Source of the DNA: Opitutia bacterium UBA7876
GTDB taxonomy: Bacteria; Verrucomicrobiota; Verrucomicrobiia; Opitutales; Seribacteraceae
DNA length: 35,727 nt
Reading direction: 5' to 3'
NCBI GenBank assembly: GCA_002500665.1
Contig: DLRY01000003.1
Location: 4,471 to 40,197, forward strand
The notes under the pieces are model-generated. The model ran no database searches, had not been told where the DNA came from, and was given only the letters and a program-made list of their open reading frames with translations. The position numbers and the translations under genes were made by a program. Of the stretch, positions 8,188 through 16,640 are shown piece by piece (positions within the stretch are counted from its first letter, which is position 1; each line of letters opens with the position of its first letter).

Positions 8188-8717
8188 AAGCATTCCTTCT
8201 CGCATTTATGACAGCGTTATCATCAGCCCACGCCAGCTCGGTATACGATCACAAACTCAAGGACATCGACGGCAAGGACACTTCCCTCGCCCAGCACAAG
8301 GGTAAGGTAATCCTTATGGTCAACGTCGCGTCCCGTTGCGGCTTCACAGGCCAATACAAGGGACTAGAAGAACTTCACCAGAAGTTTAAGGACAAGGGTC
8401 TAGTGGTCTGCGGATTTCCCTGCAATCAGTTCGGCAAACAAGAACCGGGCTCGGAAAAAGAGATCAAAGAATTCTGCTCGACCAAGTATGGTGTAACTTT
8501 TCCCATGTATTCAAAGATCGACGTTAACGGTCCCAATCGCCACCCCGTCTACGAAGAGGTCATTGGTGAGAATGGTCCCCTAAAAGGGAACATCCGTTGG
8601 AATTTCGGCAAGATACTAATCGGCAAGGACGGTAATCCGATAGAGAGGTATGGCAGCACGACTTCTCCCAGCTCCAAGAAGTTGATCAAAGCCATCGAGA
8701 AGGCTCTAGAAGGCTGA
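8184..8717 (+). CDS. Exported glutathione peroxidase-family thiol peroxidase
   Basis: 177 residues with a signal peptide (about 1-17, ending SSAHASS). Catalytic residues of the GPx family are present: the peroxidatic Cys in VASRCGFTGQY, Gln in PCNQFGKQEPG, and Trp-Asn in RWNFGKI. The active-site codon is TGC, so this is a cysteine, not selenocysteine, enzyme. Bacterial GPx of this type usually use thioredoxin rather than glutathione. An extra-cytoplasmic location is unusual and implies a periplasmic reductant. It sits in a run SOUL-GPx-PQQ propeller-transporter on one strand. Confidence 0.95.
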   Translation: MKAFLLAFMTALSSAHASSVYDHKLKDIDGKDTSLAQHKGKVILMVNVASRCGFTGQYKGLEELHQKFKDKGLVVCGFPCNQFGKQEPGSEKEIKEFCSTKYGVTFPMYSKIDVNGPNRHPVYEEVIGENGPLKGNIRWNFGKILIGKDGNPIERYGSTTSPSSKKLIKAIEKALEG

Positions 8718-8733
8718 CAGCTTACCCTTTCCA

Positions 8734-10056
8734 ATGAGAAGGCTTGCTCCCTTGGCCAGTCTGGCCTTGCTTTCAGGCTGCGTCAGCATGGAGTGGCGTG
8801 GGAGTATGATCCCCCACTTGGAGATCGAACGGGACAATGCGTGGGAGACCAAACCAGTCGCATTTAACCGAGTAGCATTGAGGCCAACTAAACCGGGCTG
8901 GACGCAATTCCGTGGACCAGCACGCGACGGGGTGGCTCCCCCTCAAGGAGTGGAACCGGACTGGTCCGGCGCCCCGCTGGTAAGATGGCGGGTTCCTGCA
9001 GGCCAAGGGCATTCCTCAGTAATCCTGTCCGACCAATCCGTTTTCACTATGGAACAGGATGGTGAGGAGGAACTGGTGACCGCACGCTCCCTCGATGACG
9101 GCGAAATCCTCTGGAAACACGGCGTGCGGACCCGGTGGGGTGACTTCATGAGCGGAGTCGGCCCGCGTTCCACCCCTACCCTCCACGAAGGCAGGCTCTA
9201 CGCCCTGTTCTCAAACGGCTCCCTTGTTTGCCTGAATGCAGCTTCAGGAAAGCTTCTCTGGAAAACGAGGGTCATCCAAGATGGCCATGAATTTCCGGAA
9301 TGGGGCCTTTCATGTTCTCCCTTGGTCTGGAAGGATTTGGTGATCGTGACCCCAGGGGGTGAAAAAGGAGCGGCCCGTGCCTACCATTCGGGCTCCGGGA
9401 AACGGGCCTGGGTCTCCGAGTTCAACGGAGAAGGGGTCTACCTCTCGCCTTGTATCCTGAACCTTCTTGGACGGGAGCAGTTAGTCACGGCGGTCTCAGG
9501 AAGAATCGCCTTTCTTGAGCCCCGTTCCGGAAAGACGGATTGGGAAGGGCCTTGGAAGATTTTTCTCAACGACGTACAGATTGCACAGCCCCTGGCACTT
9601 TCAGGAAATGCCTTCCTGCTATCCGCAGGATACGGAAAAGGCTCAGAGGGCTTGTTCGTTTCAGCCGGTGAGGAAGAACCCTACCAGGTAAGGACGGCTT
9701 GGAGGTCGAAAGATCTCAAATGCAAATTCTCCAGTCCCGTACTTAAGGACGGTTTCGTCTACGGCTTCAATGAAAATTCCCTAACCTGCCTGGACGCTTC
9801 CGACGGTAAGCTCAAGTGGCGCGGGCGCAAGTATGGCTATGGCCGCGTCCTGCTGGCCGGGGACAAACTTGTCATTCTCGGGAATACCGGAATCCTAAGC
9901 GTAGTCGAGGCCAACCCTGAAAAGTTCGAGGAGAGGTATTCCGGACAACTTCTCAGTGATGACCGTTGCTGGAACGGACCGGCTTTGGCGGGAGGATACT
10001 TAGTTGCCCGAAATGGTTTGGAAATCGCCTGCTTCGACTGGGCCCAAAAGCAATAA
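8734..10056 (+). CDS. PQQ-like beta-propeller lipoprotein
   Basis: 440 residues beginning with a lipoprotein signal (lipobox LLSGC, about residues 12-16). The mature protein starts with the motif TQFRGPARDGVAPPQ, typical of the outer-membrane PQQ-like repeat proteins of Planctomycetota and Verrucomicrobiota. Repeats of the type LDDGEILWKHG, NAASGKLLWKTR and DASDGKLKWRGR mark the propeller blades. No dehydrogenase active site is recognisable, so it is probably a scaffold or binding protein. A paralogue lies at 24207-25454; both end in a similar strand (GLEIACFDW here, LEAIACYEW there). Confidence 0.88.
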   Translation: MRRLAPLASLALLSGCVSMEWRGSMIPHLEIERDNAWETKPVAFNRVALRPTKPGWTQFRGPARDGVAPPQGVEPDWSGAPLVRWRVPAGQGHSSVILSDQSVFTMEQDGEEELVTARSLDDGEILWKHGVRTRWGDFMSGVGPRSTPTLHEGRLYALFSNGSLVCLNAASGKLLWKTRVIQDGHEFPEWGLSCSPLVWKDLVIVTPGGEKGAARAYHSGSGKRAWVSEFNGEGVYLSPCILNLLGREQLVTAVSGRIAFLEPRSGKTDWEGPWKIFLNDVQIAQPLALSGNAFLLSAGYGKGSEGLFVSAGEEEPYQVRTAWRSKDLKCKFSSPVLKDGFVYGFNENSLTCLDASDGKLKWRGRKYGYGRVLLAGDKLVILGNTGILSVVEANPEKFEERYSGQLLSDDRCWNGPALAGGYLVARNGLEIACFDWAQKQ

Positions 10057-10084
10057 AGGGACGCCATTCCCGAGGTACCAAAAC

Positions 10085-10813
10085 ATGGGATTGCACGAAC
10101 TGGATAAAACCGAGAAGGCGTTCGCTGTGCTTATGTCGGCCTTTGTGGTAGTGCTTGTGCTGACCAACGTAATCGGAGTGAAGCTCTTCCTCGCCTTCCA
10201 CACAGTTTTACCCAATGGTTTCTTCGGCGAACCAATCACCCTCACTACGGGGATCATCACCTACCCAGTGACCTTCCTGCTCACCGATGTGGTCTGCGAA
10301 GTCTACGGTCGAAAGCGGGCGAACCTAATGGTCCTTACAGGTTTCGGCATGAGCCTGCTTTCGCTCATCCTCATACAGATCGCCTCGATCGTGCCCGGTT
10401 CCCAAGTCTGGCCCTCGGGCAACCCGAACTTCGAAACCGTGGCGGAAATGCAAACCGCCTTCGATTCGGTCTTTTCTCTGCCCGGGATTCTTATCTTCGG
10501 CTCCATGACGGCCTACCTCGTGGCTCAATTGACCGACGTCAGGCTTTTTCATTTCATCAAGCGGATGACCAAGGACCGTCACCTTTGGTTGCGAAACAAC
10601 GGGTCGACGATGGTCTCCCAACTTCTCGACACCGTCATCGTCAACAGCATCTTTCTGGGCTATGGTCTCGGGCTAGAATGGGTCGTGGTTTGGAAGATCA
10701 TCTTCGCCTCCTACGTCTTCAAGCTTCTCTTCGCTGTCATTGACACGCCCTTCATCTACCTCGGCGTTTTCCTTCTCCGCCGCTACCTTCCAAGGGATAC
10801 AAACTCGAACTAG
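10085..10813 (+). CDS. yhhQ: Queuosine precursor transporter, YhhQ family
   Basis: 242 residues with about six membrane helices, matching the YhhQ/COG1738 family that imports queuosine precursors (preQ0/preQ1 in E. coli). Family marks are VVLVLTNVIGVKLFL, ITYPVTFLLTDVVCEVYGRKRA, and the conserved RLFHFIKR and LLDTVIVNSIFLGYG. I chose ATG 10085 because it gives the usual short N-terminus before the first helix; an upstream in-frame ATG at 10004 lies inside the preceding gene. It is the last gene in the SOUL-GPx-PQQ run and is followed by a strong hairpin. Confidence 0.9.
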   Translation: MGLHELDKTEKAFAVLMSAFVVVLVLTNVIGVKLFLAFHTVLPNGFFGEPITLTTGIITYPVTFLLTDVVCEVYGRKRANLMVLTGFGMSLLSLILIQIASIVPGSQVWPSGNPNFETVAEMQTAFDSVFSLPGILIFGSMTAYLVAQLTDVRLFHFIKRMTKDRHLWLRNNGSTMVSQLLDTVIVNSIFLGYGLGLEWVVVWKIIFASYVFKLLFAVIDTPFIYLGVFLLRRYLPRDTNSN

Positions 10814-10883
10814 CCAAAGGCCATGTATAATGAAGCAGGATTTGGAAGGCGATGGAAGGGAAGACCACCTTTCCCGCTGCGTG

Positions 10884-10919
10884 AAGAGCAGGCCCTCCTT
10901 CTCCCAATGGCCTGCTTTT
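10884..10919. terminator. Bidirectional terminator between convergent genes
   Basis: AAGAGCAGGCC (10884-10894) pairs with GGCCTGCTTTT (10909-10919), giving an 11-bp stem (one G-T pair) with a 14-base loop. The T-run on the plus strand and the A-run at the other end allow termination of both the transporter (plus) and umuC (minus). The rest of 10814-11032 holds nothing else I can support. Confidence 0.75.
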
Positions 10920-11032
10920 ATGTCGGCTAGCCTTCTTCCTGCTTGGGCTCAAGGCGGTACTGGGATGGCACGGTTGGCCATTGGGGTCCTTCATCCACCC
11001 TCTCGGACTTCTGGCTCTCCGGCATTTTGCTC

Positions 11033-12283
11033 TTAGGTTGAAAACCTGACCTCGGGCAACTCGGACCAGTTCGTGGTGTAGCGCGGAGTCCGGTTGCGGC
11101 GCCTCATGCCCCAAGAACGACGGACGCCCTGAGCGGCGAGAAAGCAAGCCGTCTCCCCGTAGCGAACGGCAACTTCCTCCATGGCTTCTACGAAGGCTTG
11201 CCTGCGCCCGTCCCCATGCTCCTCGAAGAGCAAACTTTGACGGGAACGCCCACAGATGAGCCCAAGCAAAACCACGCCTGCCTTCTTGTAGAAATAGCCC
11301 TTGCGGTAGATCGAGCGGAGCAGAGTCTTGGCGTTCGAGACGATGCGAATCGGATCGTCGGTCGGCTCGTCGAACGAAAGGGCTACCGAGTTGGAATACT
11401 GAGGCTGGTCCTCGCGAAACCGGTTGGTGCTCAGGAAAACCTGTATCCCGCAAGCAAGCGATCCTTCCGAGCGGGCTTTGCGGGTCGCCCGGACGGAATA
11501 GTTCGACACTGCCTCCTCCAATTCCCGAAGGCTCGTGACGGGTTTCCCGAAAGAACGGGAACAACAGGTGTTCCTGCGCGGTTGCGGAACCTCTTCCATT
11601 TCCAAGCAAGAAACTCCCGCCAGCTCGCGCCTGGTCCGCTCTAGGGTAACTCCCCCTATAGCCCGGACAGAGGAAGGGGGAACTTGGATAAAGGACCACG
11701 CGTCCCCCAGACCAACCCGGCGCAGGCGAATACCGAGGCGGCGCCCCACACCCCAAATCTCCTCGATCGGTATCCGTTCAAGGACGGACCGGTTACCCTC
11801 ATCGATCTGCAAGCATCCCATCCCATCCTTCTTGGCCAGGCGATTGGCGAGCTTGGCCAGTGTCTTGGTCCGGCCCAGCCCAACCGAAATGGGTATGCCC
11901 GTCCACTTGCGAACCTTCTCGCGCATTCGTTTCCCAAGGGAAAGCGGGTCGGAAACGCCCCTTAAGTCGAGAAAGGATTCGTCTATGGAGTAGACCTCCA
12001 TTCCGGGGGCGAAGTGAGAGAGAACGGAGACGACCCGGCGGGACATGTCGCCGTAAAGCTCGTAGTTGGAAGAAAACACGGCCACCCCGTTGCGTTCGCA
12101 CTTCCGCTTGACTTGGTGATAGGGGGCACCCATCGGAATGCCGATGGCCTTGGCTTCGTTGGAACGGGCCACGGCGCAACCGTCGTTGTTGGAGAGCACT
12201 ATGACCGGACGGCCCTCCAGAGAGGGAAGAAAAACCCGCTCGCAGGAAACGTAGAAGTTATTGCAATCGGCAAGGGCAATCAC
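11033..12283 (-). CDS. umuC: DNA polymerase V catalytic subunit UmuC
   Basis: 416 residues of the Y-family translesion polymerase. The GTG at 12283 overlaps the umuD stop (GTGA) and gives a start IALADCNNFYVSCERVF, which matches UmuC; an upstream ATG at 12316 would lie inside umuD. With this start the catalytic residues fall at D6, D101 and E102 (VYSIDESFLDL), the same positions as in E. coli UmuC. The palm has LSNNDGCAVARSNEAKAIGIPMG, and the C-terminal region has the little-finger segment and a basic tail (RRSWGMRRRNRTPRYTTNW). It copies past damaged bases, chiefly UV lesions, after SOS induction. Confidence 0.95.
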   Translation of the reverse strand: MIALADCNNFYVSCERVFLPSLEGRPVIVLSNNDGCAVARSNEAKAIGIPMGAPYHQVKRKCERNGVAVFSSNYELYGDMSRRVVSVLSHFAPGMEVYSIDESFLDLRGVSDPLSLGKRMREKVRKWTGIPISVGLGRTKTLAKLANRLAKKDGMGCLQIDEGNRSVLERIPIEEIWGVGRRLGIRLRRVGLGDAWSFIQVPPSSVRAIGGVTLERTRRELAGVSCLEMEEVPQPRRNTCCSRSFGKPVTSLRELEEAVSNYSVRATRKARSEGSLACGIQVFLSTNRFREDQPQYSNSVALSFDEPTDDPIRIVSNAKTLLRSIYRKGYFYKKAGVVLLGLICGRSRQSLLFEEHGDGRRQAFVEAMEEVAVRYGETACFLAAQGVRRSWGMRRRNRTPRYTTNWSELPEVRFST

Positions 12284-12798
12284 AAGGGGTGGATCACGTT
12301 CGTAACCACTCCCCAAAGATGGGTCTCGTCTTCCTCGTGAAGCGCGATTGGGGGGTAGTCTGGGTTTTCGGGCAGAAGCCAGGACTTGCCCTTGGAGCGC
12401 CTCAGGCGCTTGACCGTAAGCTCGCCGTTGACCGATACGATGACCACTTTCCCATCCGTGGCCTCCACGCTCCGGTCGACCACCAGAAGGTCTCCGTCGT
12501 GGATGCCGGCATCGATCATGGAATCCCCGCGGGCCCGCACGAAGAAGGTAGCGGCTGGTTCGCGCACGAGATGGGAATTGAGATCGAGGACCCCCTCCAG
12601 GTAATCGTCGGCGGGAGACGGGAAACCAGCCGACACGCCGCTGGCGTAGAGGGGCAAGGCGTATTCCCTTTCACCCACAAATCGAAGTACCCGCTCTACT
12701 TGACTCTCGGGTATGCGCACGGGCCGAGTCGGCTCGCCGTAGCGGTTGCTTCCCTTGGGCCGACCCGCCCCATCACGTTTTCCTCCACGCTTCGTCAT
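12280..12798 (-). CDS. umuD: UmuD, self-cleaving S24 peptidase subunit of DNA polymerase V
   Basis: 172 residues of the LexA/UmuD S24 family. The predicted cleavage site is A57-G58 (VSAGFPSP). The Ser-Lys catalytic pair is S93 (RARGDSM) and K130 (GELTVKRL). The N-terminus is longer and more basic than in E. coli (RGGKRDGAGRPKGSNRYG), a pattern like the short RGGKRxGAGRPKG motif seen in some bacterial UmuD proteins. It is translationally coupled to umuC. RecA-stimulated cleavage would yield UmuD' for the UmuD'2C complex. I could not find a convincing LexA box upstream. Confidence 0.95.
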   Translation of the reverse strand: MTKRGGKRDGAGRPKGSNRYGEPTRPVRIPESQVERVLRFVGEREYALPLYASGVSAGFPSPADDYLEGVLDLNSHLVREPAATFFVRARGDSMIDAGIHDGDLLVVDRSVEATDGKVVIVSVNGELTVKRLRRSKGKSWLLPENPDYPPIALHEEDETHLWGVVTNVIHPL

Positions 12799-12882
12799 GA
12801 ACTATTGAATATTGTAACGAAATTCAAAAAAGGCAAGTCAAGGAAAGTAAAACTTGATCCGTCTAATTAAATTATACGATCT
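12799..12882. promoter_or_regulatory. Divergent promoter region between umuDC and the photolyase unit
   Basis: An AT-rich 84-base gap. On the minus strand, TTGACT (complement of 12836-12841) and TACAAT (complement of 12811-12816) form a possible umuD promoter with a long 19-base spacer. On the plus strand TTGATCC (12854-12860) lies 22 bases before the SDR start, with AT-rich sequence and TACGAT (12875-12880) after it. A similar TTGATCC precedes the sigma-factor gene at 16675. Motif-level evidence only. Confidence 0.4.
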
Positions 12883-13599
12883 ATGTTTGTGGAATCAAAC
12901 AATGAAAATCCGACCAACCATTTAATCATAGGCGCGTCGAGGGGGATCGGAAGAGCGCTCGTCGATATCTCCGTACGGTCGGCTCAACAGGTTTACGCCC
13001 TCTCGCGGGAAAGACCAGAAAATCCCATAGAAGGATGCCACTGGATTAAAGGCGACGCATCCAGACCCGAGGATTATATGGATGCCCTGCCTGAAATCAT
13101 TCACGCCCTCACTTTCTGCCCGGGCAAAGTTGTCCTCGGACCCGTCAAACGACTCAAACCGGAACAAATGCTCGAAGCGTACAAGACGAACGTACTGGAT
13201 GCATTTGTTACAATTCAAAGCCTGCTTCCCAAAATCGAGGGATCAATCGTCCTACTCTCTTCGGTTGCCGCCCGGACTGGTCTACCCAACCATTGCGCCA
13301 TCTCCGCGGCCAAGTCGGCTCTCGAGGGCTTTGCCGTCGCACTTGCGGCCGACTTGGCTCCAAAGACGAGGGTCAACGTAGTAGCTCCGACTCTTACCCC
13401 CACCGAGATGGGAATGGCCATGGTTGGAGGTGAAAAGATGATCCCCATGATCGAGCAGAGGCATCCACTCAAGAAAATTCCCGCAGTAGATGAGGTTGCA
13501 TCAACCTTGGCTTTTCTGCATTCGGAAGCCGCCGCCTGCATTACGGGCCAAGTCCTAAAGGTTGATTCCGGTCTTTCCCAACTTCGCCTCAACTCGTGA
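12883..13599 (+). CDS. SDR-family protein lacking the catalytic tyrosine
   Basis: 238 residues with a Rossmann NAD(P) motif (LIIGASRGIGRAL), the structural N103 (KTNVLDAF), and the catalytic-loop serine (LLSSVAA, S126/S127). The Tyr of YxxxK is replaced: the segment reads LPNHCAISAAKSALEGF, with I140 and K144. The LTPTEMG and ITGQVLKVDSGLS ends are usual for SDRs. From memory, the SDR that accompanies photolyases in light-response clusters also lacks this Tyr (FPFHASIAAAKGA-type), so it seems a subfamily trait. It may be a nucleotide-binding sensor or use another residue. Its stop overlaps the photolyase GTG start by 4 bases. Confidence 0.88.
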   Translation: MFVESNNENPTNHLIIGASRGIGRALVDISVRSAQQVYALSRERPENPIEGCHWIKGDASRPEDYMDALPEIIHALTFCPGKVVLGPVKRLKPEQMLEAYKTNVLDAFVTIQSLLPKIEGSIVLLSSVAARTGLPNHCAISAAKSALEGFAVALAADLAPKTRVNVVAPTLTPTEMGMAMVGGEKMIPMIEQRHPLKKIPAVDEVASTLAFLHSEAAACITGQVLKVDSGLSQLRLNS

Positions 13600-15053
13600 T
13601 TTCAGACGGCCGTCACATTGGACAAAAACCTTGTCTCGTCTGGTTTAGAAAGGACTTGCGGTTGCGAGACCAACCAGCCCTTCACGCCGCCCTGCTCGCC
13701 AAACGCCCCGTCTTGCCGGTATTCGTCTGGGATTGCGAGGAAGGAGGAAGGTGGGCCCCTGGGGCGGCCTCCCGGTGGTGGCTTTACCAGTCCCTGAGAA
13801 GCTTGGAAAAAGACATTAGTTGCTTGGGAGGAAGCCTTATTTTCGCGAAGGGAAGGGCCGCCGACCTGATTCCCCAAATCGCCTTGGAATATGGTTCGGA
13901 CAAGGTGCTGTACGGCAGGGCCTACGATCCTCCCGGATTGGCCACGCAAGAGGCCGTGGAGGATGCCCTCGACCAACACGGCGTCGTTACCGAATCCTTC
14001 AACGCTTCCCTCTTACAAGAACCCTGGGAGTCCAAAAACGTCTCCGGTAAGCCTTTCCAAGTTTTTACTCCTTTCTGGCGAAAATCCCGACAATTCATAT
14101 ATCGCGAGCCTGCATCCTACGATCCTCGTAAGCTTTCCTTCTCACCATCGTCTCCCTCAAGTCTCTCTCTCGATGAACTCGATTTGCTACCCGCTCATTC
14201 CTGGTATCAAAAACTGGAAAACCATTGGACAGTTACTGAAGATGCTGCACATGATCAGTTAGCCCGTACGGTGAGTGAGGTGACGCACTCATATGCGCAC
14301 CAGCGGAACATTCCCTCGGTCGAAGGTACTTCTAGACTCTCCCCCTATCTGGCATGGGGCCAAATCAGCCCCCGACAAGTTAGCCAAGCAGTCCTCCAAG
14401 GCGAGTCACGGGACGGCAGGCGGGGGGAAAACAAATTTCTAACAGAGATCGGATGGCGTGAGTTTTCCTACCATTTGCTCTATCATTTCCCCCAGATCCC
14501 CGACGAACCACTACGTTCCAAATATGCCTCCTTTCCATGGCTGAAAGATCCCGATTCCCTGAAGCGTTGGCGTTTCGGCAATACAGGCTATCCGATGGTG
14601 GACGCCGGGATGCGACAACTCTACGAAACGGGATGGATGCATAACCGGGTGCGCATGGTGGTAGCTTCTTTTCTCGTCAAGCATCTCCTCATTTCTTGGT
14701 CTGAAGGCGCACGATGGTTTTGGAATACTTTGGTCGATGCAGACTTAGCCAGTAATACCCAAGGCTGGCAATGGGCCGCAGGGTGCGGAGCGGATGCAGC
14801 ACCTTATTTCAGGATTTTCAACCCCATCACCCAAGGAGAAAAATTCGATGCCAAGGGCAGGTATGCCAAACACTGGATCCCGGCCCTTGAAAACCTACCC
14901 TCCAAATGGGTTTTCCGACCTTGGGAGACACCGTCTGAAGTTTTGTCCGAGAGCGGTATGAGGCTTGATGATAATTATCCTAGGCCTTGCGTCGATCATT
15001 CACATGCCAGGGCCAGGGCACTCGAGGCTCTTGCAAGCCTCAAGAAAATTTGA
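13596..15053 (+). CDS. phrB: Deoxyribodipyrimidine (CPD) photolyase
   Basis: 485 residues with an N-terminal antenna-type Rossmann domain (CLVWFRKDLRLRDQPALHAA) and a C-terminal FAD helical domain (SRLSPYLAWGQISPR). Comparing with E. coli PhrB with an offset of about 9, the CPD-contact residues are all kept: E284, W287, N350 and W393. N387 corresponds to the Asn facing FAD N5. The electron-transfer Trp triad is W391, W368, W315. This makes light-driven repair of cyclobutane dimers very likely. The start is a GTG within the SDR stop. The photolyase/cryptochrome gene follows after 9 bases. Confidence 0.96.
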   Translation: MISDGRHIGQKPCLVWFRKDLRLRDQPALHAALLAKRPVLPVFVWDCEEGGRWAPGAASRWWLYQSLRSLEKDISCLGGSLIFAKGRAADLIPQIALEYGSDKVLYGRAYDPPGLATQEAVEDALDQHGVVTESFNASLLQEPWESKNVSGKPFQVFTPFWRKSRQFIYREPASYDPRKLSFSPSSPSSLSLDELDLLPAHSWYQKLENHWTVTEDAAHDQLARTVSEVTHSYAHQRNIPSVEGTSRLSPYLAWGQISPRQVSQAVLQGESRDGRRGENKFLTEIGWREFSYHLLYHFPQIPDEPLRSKYASFPWLKDPDSLKRWRFGNTGYPMVDAGMRQLYETGWMHNRVRMVVASFLVKHLLISWSEGARWFWNTLVDADLASNTQGWQWAAGCGADAAPYFRIFNPITQGEKFDAKGRYAKHWIPALENLPSKWVFRPWETPSEVLSESGMRLDDNYPRPCVDHSHARARALEALASLKKI

Positions 15054-15062
15054 GTTCTTAAG

Positions 15063-16640
15063 GTGAGTACTGCCGTTGTCTGGTTCAGAAAGTGCCTGCG
15101 ATTGCACGATAATCCGGCGTTAAGCCATGCCTGCTCTGATCCTTCCATCGACTCCCTCCTACCCGTCTTCATTCTGGATCCTTCGGCTACTGGTCCGTCT
15201 TTCGAAAACTTAGGCTCGGCCCGACTGCGCTTCCTTATAGAAAGCCTCGCCGACCTCGATCACCGGCTTAAGTCCAAGTACGGCGGCAAACTCCTTATTG
15301 CGCAGGCGAGACCGCTCGCAGTTTTTGAGAATCTTGTTCGGGGGCATCGCCCGGGGATCGGATTAGTCTCTTCCGACTACTGTTCCGAGCCAAGCGGCAG
15401 GTCCGAAACCGCAGTCATTCAGAAATTCTTCGGCAAGCATTCGCCAAAAACCGACGTCAGGTTCCATCCCTCCACAAACACCCTTTTCGACCTCGAGAAA
15501 ACCATTGCCTCCCCGGTATACAAAAACCCTAAATCGATGAGGCAAATGGAGAGTCTGGCCTCCTCCATTTTCGGTTTGGATGGTTCTGGTTTCCTTCAGC
15601 TTCCCGAGCCTCTTGCCGAACCCCGTGGGATGCCGCCCCACCCCGAGGGGATCGGAATAGACAGTCACCGCTCCTCTTCTTTCTCCTTTCATACTGTCCG
15701 CGCACTCAAACAAGAACTTTCCTCAAAAGGGTTTCTTACGCCAACTATCTGCACTGTTCCCTTTGTCGGAGGAGAGACTGAGGCTTTGGCCAGAATGAAA
15801 AAGAAGGTCTCCTCCCAACCCGCCTTCGTTAACGCCTTCCGCAAGCCCCGCACTTCTTCGACAAACAGTCCCAACGACCCCATCGAGCCAAGTACCACCG
15901 GACTGTCACCGTACCTCAGCACGGGGTGTCTTTCGGCTCGGCGGATCTGGAAGGAGGTAGATCATTGCAACCGACAAAGCAATCATACCAAACCGCCAGA
16001 ATCCCTACATGGACAACTGCTCTTCCGAGAAATGTTCTACCTCCTTTCAAGGTCGGTCGTGAACTGGGACCAAGAAGATGGAAACCCTATGTGCAAACCC
16101 ATAGACTGGGGCGACCGCGACGAAGAGAAACTCTTGGCGTGGGAGGAAGGGAGGACTGGATTCCCATACATCGATGCCATGATGAGACAACTGGAGACCA
16201 CAGGATGGATGCACCACTTGGGCAGGCATGCCGTTTCCTGCTTCCTGACGAGGGGTCAGCTTTGGCAACACTGGAAACACGGGAGGGATGTCTTTGGACG
16301 CAAACTTCTAGATAGCGACTGGGCTCTGAATAATGCGAACTGGCTCTGGCTGGCGGGAGTAGCGCCCTTTTCCATGCCCTACTTCAGGCTCTACAACCCA
16401 TGTCCCGACGGAAAATCTAGCCTCAATGTCGAGACCTCGACGGCAAATTTCATCAAGTTTTGGGTGCCCGAACTGAAGAACTTTCCACCCCGCTTCATAT
16501 ACGAACCGCACCTTGCTCCCGTTTACGTACAGAAGAAAGCCCAGTGCCTGATCGGGAGCGATTATCCCAACCCGATCGTCGACCGGAAGAAAAGCGCCAA
16601 GGAAAACATTACGAAGTTCAAGCTTAGCCTGGCGGCTTAG
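15063..16640 (+). CDS. Animal-type cryptochrome/(6-4) photolyase-like protein
   Basis: 525 residues starting at GTG. The FAD domain resembles the animal cryptochrome/(6-4) photolyase group rather than the bacterial FeS-type (6-4) enzymes or CRY-DASH: GNPMCKPIDWGD, TGFPYIDAMMRQL, GWMHHLGRHAVSCFLTRG, LLDSDWALNNANWLWL, and the tail RFIYEPHLAPVYVQ with CLIGSDYPNPIV. The two histidines essential for (6-4) repair are present (H385, H389). N423 faces FAD N5, as in photolyases rather than insect (Cys) or plant (Asp) cryptochromes. The Trp triad candidates are W427, W404 and W349. No long regulatory tail. Repair of (6-4) photoproducts is likely; signalling cannot be ruled out. Confidence 0.88.
   Translation: MSTAVVWFRKCLRLHDNPALSHACSDPSIDSLLPVFILDPSATGPSFENLGSARLRFLIESLADLDHRLKSKYGGKLLIAQARPLAVFENLVRGHRPGIGLVSSDYCSEPSGRSETAVIQKFFGKHSPKTDVRFHPSTNTLFDLEKTIASPVYKNPKSMRQMESLASSIFGLDGSGFLQLPEPLAEPRGMPPHPEGIGIDSHRSSSFSFHTVRALKQELSSKGFLTPTICTVPFVGGETEALARMKKKVSSQPAFVNAFRKPRTSSTNSPNDPIEPSTTGLSPYLSTGCLSARRIWKEVDHCNRQSNHTKPPESLHGQLLFREMFYLLSRSVVNWDQEDGNPMCKPIDWGDRDEEKLLAWEEGRTGFPYIDAMMRQLETTGWMHHLGRHAVSCFLTRGQLWQHWKHGRDVFGRKLLDSDWALNNANWLWLAGVAPFSMPYFRLYNPCPDGKSSLNVETSTANFIKFWVPELKNFPPRFIYEPHLAPVYVQKKAQCLIGSDYPNPIVDRKKSAKENITKFKLSLAA

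Noticed and set aside
8184..8717. Glutathione peroxidase as a selenoprotein
   Set aside because: The catalytic residue in VASRCGF is encoded by TGC, so it is an ordinary cysteine; no in-frame TGA.
10752..11756. Long minus-strand open frame overlapping umuC
   Set aside because: It is Arg/Pro/Gly-rich with no family motifs and overlaps umuC in another frame; a GC-rich shadow.
12799..12882. LexA box upstream of umuD
   Set aside because: I looked for a TGTTC-N4-GAACA-like or CTGT-N8-ACAG-like palindrome and found none.
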